From positions 4,190,001-4,254,000 of the forward strand of contig NZ_CP026362.1 of the NCBI RefSeq assembly GCF_004116955.1: DNA of 64,000 nucleotides, written 5' to 3'. Shown here piece by piece: positions 59,293 through 64,000 of this stretch. The position numbers were made by a program, and so were the translations under genes. The stretch is from Bacillus vallismortis. Its GTDB lineage: Bacteria > Bacillota > Bacilli > Bacillales > Bacillaceae. The notes below the pieces were generated by a model. That model saw nothing but the letters and a program-made list of their open reading frames with translations, did no database searches and had not been told where the DNA came from. Each line of letters starts with the position of its first letter. Within the stretch, counting starts at the first letter, position 1.

Positions 59293-59298
59293 TATAAT
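59293..59298 (+). promoter_or_regulatory. -10 element of the eps promoter
   Basis: TATAAT, with no good -35 hexamer 17 bases upstream (TTTTAA). It lies about 60 bases before the epsA start, downstream of the SinR boxes. Confidence 0.65.
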
Positions 59299-59360
59299 CC
59301 AATCATTAACAGAAAGGGGCGCGGGAAGCCAGCCGCGGGAAGGCTGAAGGCTATGAATAC

Positions 59361-60065
59361 ATGAATGAGAATATGAGTTTTAAAGAATTATATGCGATTG
59401 TCAGACACAGATTCGTGCTGATTCTGCTCATCACAATCGGCGTTACCGTTATGGCGGGTTTTGTGCAATTTAAGGTCATTTCACCGACCTACCAAGCATC
59501 GACACAAGTGCTGATTCATGAATCAGACGGTGAAGAAAACTCGAATCTCAGCGACATCCAGCGAAATCTTCAGTACAGCAGCACGTTCCAATCAATTATG
59601 AAAAGCACGGCCTTGATGGAAAAGGTCAAGGCGGAGTTGCACCTTTCTGAATCAGCTTCATCACTGAAAGGAAAAGTGATGACAGGCAGTGAGAATGAAT
59701 CAGAAATTATCACCGTGTCCGTCCAGGATCACGATCCGGCGAAAGCGGCTGAGATTGCGAACACGCTAGTGAACAAATTTGAAAAAGAAGTAGATGAAAG
59801 GATGAATATACAAGGCATACATATTTTATCAGAGGCGAAGGCTTCTGAAAGCCCGATGATCAAGCCGGCCCGGCTGCGAAACATGGTCATGGCTTTTGGC
59901 GCTGCTGTCATGGGTGGCATTACACTGGCATTTTTTCTGCATTTTCTCGATGATACGTGCAAAAGCGCACGCCAGCTCAGCGAGAGAACCGGATTGCCAT
60001 GCTTAGGCTCCGTCCCTGATGTCCAAAAAGGGCGGAATCGCGGGCTAAAACATTTCGGGGAGTGA
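59361..60065 (+). CDS. epsA: EpsA, tyrosine kinase modulator / chain-length (Wzz-like) protein
   Basis: 234 residues. Two membrane helices at about 20-37 and 175-197 flank an extracellular coiled coil (residues 45-165), the Wzz plan; the cytoplasmic tail activates the kinase EpsB. A proline-rich segment before helix 2 ([10 protein letters not shown]) is typical. First gene of the operon for matrix exopolysaccharide. An ATG at 59353 in another frame hits a stop at once, so 59361 is the start. Confidence 0.95.
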   Translation: MNENMSFKELYAIVRHRFVLILLITIGVTVMAGFVQFKVISPTYQASTQVLIHESDGEENSNLSDIQRNLQYSSTFQSIMKSTALMEKVKAELHLSESASSLKGKVMTGSENESEIITVSVQDHDPAKAAEIANTLVNKFEKEVDERMNIQGIHILSEAKASESPMIKPARLRNMVMAFGAAVMGGITLAFFLHFLDDTCKSARQLSERTGLPCLGSVPDVQKGRNRGLKHFGE

Positions 60066-60070
60066 AGCGA

Positions 60071-60754
60071 GTGGTCTTTAGAAAAAAGAAAGCAAGACGA
60101 GGTTTGGCTCAAATATCCGTTTTACACAATAAATCAATTGTTGCGGAACAATACCGCACCATTCGGACAAACATTGAGTTTTCATCCGTCCAGACCAACT
60201 TGCGGTCTATCCTCGTCACCTCCTCTGTGCCTGGTGAAGGTAAATCGTTCAGTGCGGCGAATCTTGCGGCAGTCTTTGCGCAGCAGCAGGAAAAGAAAGT
60301 GTTGCTGGTGGATGCCGATTTAAGAAAGCCGACCATCAATCAGACATTCCAGGTTGAGAATATTACGGGGCTGACAAATGTGCTGGTTGGTAATGCTTCA
60401 CTCAGTGAGACGGTGCAAAAGACGCCGATTGATAACTTATATGTGCTGACAAGCGGACCAACCCCGCCGAATCCGGCAGAATTGCTGTCTTCAAAAGCGA
60501 TGGGTGACTTAATATCTGACATTTATGAACAATACAGCCTTGTCATTTTTGATTCCCCTCCGCTCTTGGCGGTTGCGGATGCTCAGATTTTAGCAAACCA
60601 GACAGACGGCAGCGTGCTCGTCGTTTTAAGCGGAAAAACGAAAACGGATACTGTCCTGAAAGCGAAGGATGCACTGGAACAATCCAACGCGAAGCTGTTA
60701 GGTGCACTTTTAAACAAAAAGAAAATGAAAAAGTCGGAACACTATTCCTACTAA
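60071..60754 (+). CDS. epsB: EpsB, bacterial tyrosine kinase
   Basis: 227 residues from the GTG eight or so bases after GGGGAG; an upstream GTG at 60062 is too close. BY-kinase motifs: Walker [17 protein letters not shown] near 54, Walker A' [12 protein letters not shown] near 82, Walker [11 protein letters not shown] near 158, and a C-terminal Tyr pair (HYSY). With EpsA it phosphorylates itself and EPS enzymes. The EAR RNA follows. Confidence 0.95.
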   Translation: MVFRKKKARRGLAQISVLHNKSIVAEQYRTIRTNIEFSSVQTNLRSILVTSSVPGEGKSFSAANLAAVFAQQQEKKVLLVDADLRKPTINQTFQVENITGLTNVLVGNASLSETVQKTPIDNLYVLTSGPTPPNPAELLSSKAMGDLISDIYEQYSLVIFDSPPLLAVADAQILANQTDGSVLVVLSGKTKTDTVLKAKDALEQSNAKLLGALLNKKKMKKSEHYSY

Positions 60755-60769
60755 ATAGATGATAAAGGT

Positions 60770-60975
60770 GATGTCTCCTGACCTGTATCAATGGAGGCAC
60801 TCGGCTCCGCTGTGGGCAGATGAAATTTGCTGCCTTAGATGCTGGTCGTCGCTGGCGGGGCGTGAGGATGGGTTAAATGCCCGCTTATTTAATATATACA
60901 TAGAATGTGTGGTGGTTGTCGGTTTAGCTGCCGCCGATGTTTTAGAGGACGAAAACCGCCGCAGCTAAACCGATA
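60770..60975 (+). ncRNA. EAR (eps-associated RNA) element
   Basis: The 242-base gap between epsB and epsC has no gene but conserved-looking, paired segments. GTCGGTTTAGCTGC (60918) pairs with GCAGCTAAACCGAT (60961), with GGACGAAAACC between; GGCACTCGGCTCCGCTGTGGGC lies earlier. In B. subtilis this spot holds EAR, which makes polymerase read through terminators within the long eps operon. Exact ends are approximate. Confidence 0.8.
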
Positions 60976-60996
60976 AAAGAATTAGGGGGGAAAAGG

Positions 60997-62817
60997 TTGA
61001 GTTACCGGAGAAGACTTTCAATGATTATTGCGCTGGATACTTATCTCGTTTTACATTCAGTTATTGCAGGATATCAATTTTTAAAAGATTCTTATCAATT
61101 TTATGACTCCGGAGCATTATTGCTTACCGCTGTCAGCTTGCTCCTCAGCTATCATGTCTGTGCCTTCCTGTTCCATCAGTATAAACAGGTATGGACATAC
61201 ACCGGAATCGGCGAGCTGATGGTCCTGTTGAAGGGCATTACGCTATCGGCCGCTGTGACCGGCGTCATTCAGTATGCTGTGTATCATACGATGTTCTTCC
61301 GTCTGTTAATCGCGTGCTGGGTGTTGCAGCTTTTGTCCATCGGAGGAACCCGTGTTTTGTCGAGAGTGTTGAAAGAAAGCATCAGAAAGAACCGCAGCGC
61401 CTCTTCCCGCGCGCTGATTATCGGGGCGGGCTCAGGAGGGACTCTTATGGTCAGGCAGCTGCTTTCAAAAGATGATCCCGACATCATACCTGTCGCTTTT
61501 ATTGATGACGATCAAACGAAGCATAAATTAGAAATCATGGGGCTGCCAGTGATCGGCGGAAAAGAAAGTATCATGCCTGCGGTGCAAAGGCTCAAAATTA
61601 ACTATATTATTATTGCGATTCCTTCACTCCACACCCATGAGCTTCAGGTGTTATATAAGGAATGTGTACGAACTGGGGCCACCATCAAAATTATGCCTCA
61701 CTTTGATGAAATGCTGCTCGGCTCAAGAACTGCCGGGCAAATCAGAGATGTAAAAGCAGAGGATTTGCTCGGCAGAAAGCCGGTAACCCTCGACACAAGC
61801 GAAATTTCGAACCGCATTAAAGGAAAAACAGTTCTCGTTACGGGAGCGGGCGGATCAATCGGCTCAGAAATCTGCCGGCAAATCAGCGCGTTTCAGCCTA
61901 AGGAAATCATTCTGCTCGGCCATGGAGAAAACAGCATTCATTCGATTTATACAGAGCTGAACGGTCGATTCGGCAAACACATTGTGTTTCATACAGAAAT
62001 TGCGGATGTGCAGGACCGCGATAAAATGTTTACCTTGATGAAAAAGTACGAGCCGCACGTGGTCTACCATGCAGCTGCCCATAAGCATGTGCCGTTAATG
62101 GAGCACAACCCTGAGGAGGCTGTCAAAAACAACATCATTGGAACAAAAAATGTCGCGGAAGCAGCCGATATGTCGGGGACAGAGACATTTGTGCTGATTT
62201 CATCAGACAAAGCGGTGAACCCGGCCAATATAATGGGGGCGACAAAACGATTCGCCGAGATGATTATTATGAATCTTGGAAAAGTGAGCAGAACCAAGTT
62301 TGTCGCTGTCCGCTTCGGCAATGTGCTCGGGAGCCGCGGCAGCGTTATTCCGATTTTTAAAAAGCAGATTGAAAAAGGCGGTCCGGTAACTGTGACACAT
62401 CCGGCGATGACCCGCTATTTCATGACGATCCCCGAGGCTTCAAGGCTTGTGATTCAGGCCGGGGCACTGGCGAAAGGGCGCCAGATTTTTGTTCTCGATA
62501 TGGGAGAGCCTGTAAAGATTGTGGACCTTGCCAAAAACCTCATTCATCTGTCCGGCTATACGACTGAGCAGATTCCAATCGAATTCACAGGCATTCGCCC
62601 CGGTGAAAAAATGTATGAGGAATTGCTGAACCAAAATGAAGTACACACTGAACAAATCTTTCCGAAAATTCATATCGGCAAAGCGGTGGATGGCGATTGG
62701 CCAGTCCTGATGCGTTTTATCGAGGATTTTCATGAGCTGCCGGAAGACGATCTGAGAGCGAGGCTGTTTGCGGCAATCCATACATCAGACACAATGACGG
62801 CTGCCAGTGTTCATTAG
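60997..62817 (+). CDS. epsC: EpsC, UDP-sugar 4,6-dehydratase/epimerase, membrane-bound
   Basis: 606 residues from the TTG seven bases after AGGGGGG; an internal ATG at 61021 gives the 598-residue form usually annotated. About four membrane helices span 1-130, then a CoA-binding-like nucleotide domain (IIGAGSGGTLMVRQLL near 142), then an extended SDR domain with TGAGGSIGSEICRQ near 285 and ISSDKAVNPANIMGATKR near 400. Met stands where most SDRs have Tyr, as in PglF-type dehydratases. It acts on UDP-GlcNAc to give the 4-keto-6-deoxy sugar. Confidence 0.93.
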   Translation: MSYRRRLSMIIALDTYLVLHSVIAGYQFLKDSYQFYDSGALLLTAVSLLLSYHVCAFLFHQYKQVWTYTGIGELMVLLKGITLSAAVTGVIQYAVYHTMFFRLLIACWVLQLLSIGGTRVLSRVLKESIRKNRSASSRALIIGAGSGGTLMVRQLLSKDDPDIIPVAFIDDDQTKHKLEIMGLPVIGGKESIMPAVQRLKINYIIIAIPSLHTHELQVLYKECVRTGATIKIMPHFDEMLLGSRTAGQIRDVKAEDLLGRKPVTLDTSEISNRIKGKTVLVTGAGGSIGSEICRQISAFQPKEIILLGHGENSIHSIYTELNGRFGKHIVFHTEIADVQDRDKMFTLMKKYEPHVVYHAAAHKHVPLMEHNPEEAVKNNIIGTKNVAEAADMSGTETFVLISSDKAVNPANIMGATKRFAEMIIMNLGKVSRTKFVAVRFGNVLGSRGSVIPIFKKQIEKGGPVTVTHPAMTRYFMTIPEASRLVIQAGALAKGRQIFVLDMGEPVKIVDLAKNLIHLSGYTTEQIPIEFTGIRPGEKMYEELLNQNEVHTEQIFPKIHIGKAVDGDWPVLMRFIEDFHELPEDDLRARLFAAIHTSDTMTAASVH

Positions 62818-62833
62818 GGGGAGTGGAGTGAAG

Positions 62834-63979
62834 ATGACGAAAAAGATATTGTTTTGCGCGACGGTTGATTATCATTTTAAAGCCTTTCACCTCCCTTACT
62901 TTACATGGTTTAAACGAATGAGCTGGGAGGTTCATGTCGCGGCGAGCGGACAAACGAAACTGCCGTATGTGGACGAGAAATTTTCCATTCCGATTCGCAG
63001 GTCACCCTTTCATCCGCAAAATCTGGCCGTTTACAGGCAGCTGAAGGAAGTGATCGATACCAATCAATACGACATTGTCCATTGCCATACGCCGGTCGGC
63101 GGCGTTCTTGCCAGACTAGCGGCGAGGCAAGCGAGGCGGCACGGAACAAAAGTGCTGTACACCGCGCACGGATTTCACTTCTGCAGCGGAGCACCGATCA
63201 AAAATTGGCTTCTTTACTATCCGGTTGAGAAATGGCTCTCGGCCTATACGGACTGCCTAATTACGATCAATGAAGAGGATTACATAAGGGCGAAAGGACT
63301 TCAAAGGCCGGGCGGCATGACGCGGAAAATTCATGGCATCGGCGTCAATACAGACCGGTTTCGGCCTGTCAGCCTGCAAGAGAAGCAAAGACTCAGAGAA
63401 AAACATGGATTCAGTGAAGACGATTTTATATTGGTTTATCCAGCTGAGCTTAATCTCAATAAAAATCAGAAGCTGTTAATTGAAGCCGCAGCCTTGCTGA
63501 AAGATAAAATACCGTCGCTTCGTCTTGTTTTTGCCGGAGAAGGGGCGATGGAACAAACCTATCGAACGTTGGCTGAAAAGCTTGGCGCTTCCGGCAATGT
63601 CCGCTTTTACGGCTTTTGCCGCGACATTCACGAACTGATTCAGCTAGCAGATCTATCAGTCGCATCCAGCATGAGAGAAGGCCTCGGCATGAATGTGCTT
63701 GAGGGGATGGCCGCGGAAAAGCCGGCGATTGCCACGGATAATCGCGGGCACCGGGAAATCATCAGGGACGGAGAAAATGGTTTTCTGATCAAAATCGGAG
63801 ACAGTGCCGGTTTTGCCAGCCGGATTGAACAGCTTTACCGTACACCGGAACTCTGCAGAAAGCTGGGGCAGGAAGGCCGGAAAACAGCCTTGCGCTTTTC
63901 GGAGGCGCGGACGGTGGAAGAAATGGCAGATATTTATTCCGCCTACATGGATATGGATACAAAGGAGAAAAGCGTATGA
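62834..63979 (+). CDS. epsD: EpsD, glycosyltransferase family 4
   Basis: 381 residues from the ATG after GGAGTGAAG; the in-frame GTG at 62807 lies in epsC. GT-B fold: donor-binding motifs LVYPAELNLNKNQ near 200, EGLGMNVLEGMAAEKP near 285 (Glu pair of GT4) and DNRGHREII near 302. It transfers a sugar to the growing lipid-linked EPS unit on the cytoplasmic side. It overlaps epsE by ATGA. Confidence 0.95.
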   Translation: MTKKILFCATVDYHFKAFHLPYFTWFKRMSWEVHVAASGQTKLPYVDEKFSIPIRRSPFHPQNLAVYRQLKEVIDTNQYDIVHCHTPVGGVLARLAARQARRHGTKVLYTAHGFHFCSGAPIKNWLLYYPVEKWLSAYTDCLITINEEDYIRAKGLQRPGGMTRKIHGIGVNTDRFRPVSLQEKQRLREKHGFSEDDFILVYPAELNLNKNQKLLIEAAALLKDKIPSLRLVFAGEGAMEQTYRTLAEKLGASGNVRFYGFCRDIHELIQLADLSVASSMREGLGMNVLEGMAAEKPAIATDNRGHREIIRDGENGFLIKIGDSAGFASRIEQLYRTPELCRKLGQEGRKTALRFSEARTVEEMADIYSAYMDMDTKEKSV

Positions 63980-64000
63980 ACTCAGGACCAAAAGTTTCTG
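63976..64000 (+). CDS. epsE: EpsE start (partial), glycosyltransferase / flagellar clutch
   Basis: Only MNSGPKVS is in the window. RBS AAGGAG. The sequence and ATGA overlap with epsD identify the start of epsE, whose product acts both as a glycosyltransferase and as a clutch that stops flagellar rotation. Confidence 0.88.

Overview
The window is chromosomal DNA from a member of the Bacillus subtilis species complex. Gene order, protein lengths and recognisable sequences follow the yvnB-to-eps region of B. subtilis 168, but many proteins (for example PbpE, LevB, EpsD) differ from the 168 versions I remember at scattered positions. It is therefore probably a sister species or a divergent strain. 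That species reading is from memory, not from an alignment.

Layout. 1-3759: 3' part of the very large surface/phosphoesterase gene yvnB. 3779-6443 (minus): nagA-nagB-nagR for N-acetylglucosamine use. 6625-10511 (plus): hprK-lgt-yvoD-ppaX-yvoF, centred on HPr Ser-46 phosphorylation and lipoprotein maturation. 10535-12190 (minus): pelC and yvpB, both exported. 12428-18846: complete histidine operon hisZGDBHAFI with start/stop overlaps. 19133-24250: a DUF2339 membrane protein followed by four tandem YvcA-like lipoprotein paralogues, the most unusual gene cluster here. 24554-29678: bmrA, yvcD, cwlO. 29897-35531: trxB, then yvcI-rapZ-yvcK-whiA-crh-yvcN. 35567-35776: a tiny lipoprotein. 35923-40483: the yvcPQ-yvcRS antibiotic-sensing module. 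40517-45785: yvcT, yvdA-yvdB, yvdC, yvdD, clpP. 46055-46130: tRNA-Arg(CCG). 46283-48411: yvdQ, a structured repeat element, and the SMR pair yvdR-yvdS with regulator yvdT. 48506-53224 (minus): yveA, then sacB-levB with the sacR antitermination leader. 53747-56893: pbpE-racX (sigma-W promoter) and yveG-padC (PadR operator). 56922-59115 (minus): pnbA with a small membrane protein, and slrR. 59361-64000: epsA-epsB-[EAR RNA]-epsC-epsD-epsE(start), the biofilm exopolysaccharide operon.

Themes. Several blocks deal with the envelope and biofilm matrix (lgt, cwlO, pbpE, racX, sacB/levB, slrR, eps). Others deal with carbon catabolite control (hprK, ppaX, crh, yvcK, rapZ, nagR).

Compared with the 168 gene order I know, the maltodextrin genes (yvdE to pgcM) are absent between yvdD and clpP, and yvdO-cotQ are absent between clpP and yvdQ. 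The single yvcA is expanded to four copies. No prophage, transposase or CRISPR array is visible. The points most worth a second look are the YvcA-like array with homogenised 5' ends and divergent 3' ends, and a 258-bp hairpin-rich element bounded by 24-bp direct repeats at the yvdQ terminator.
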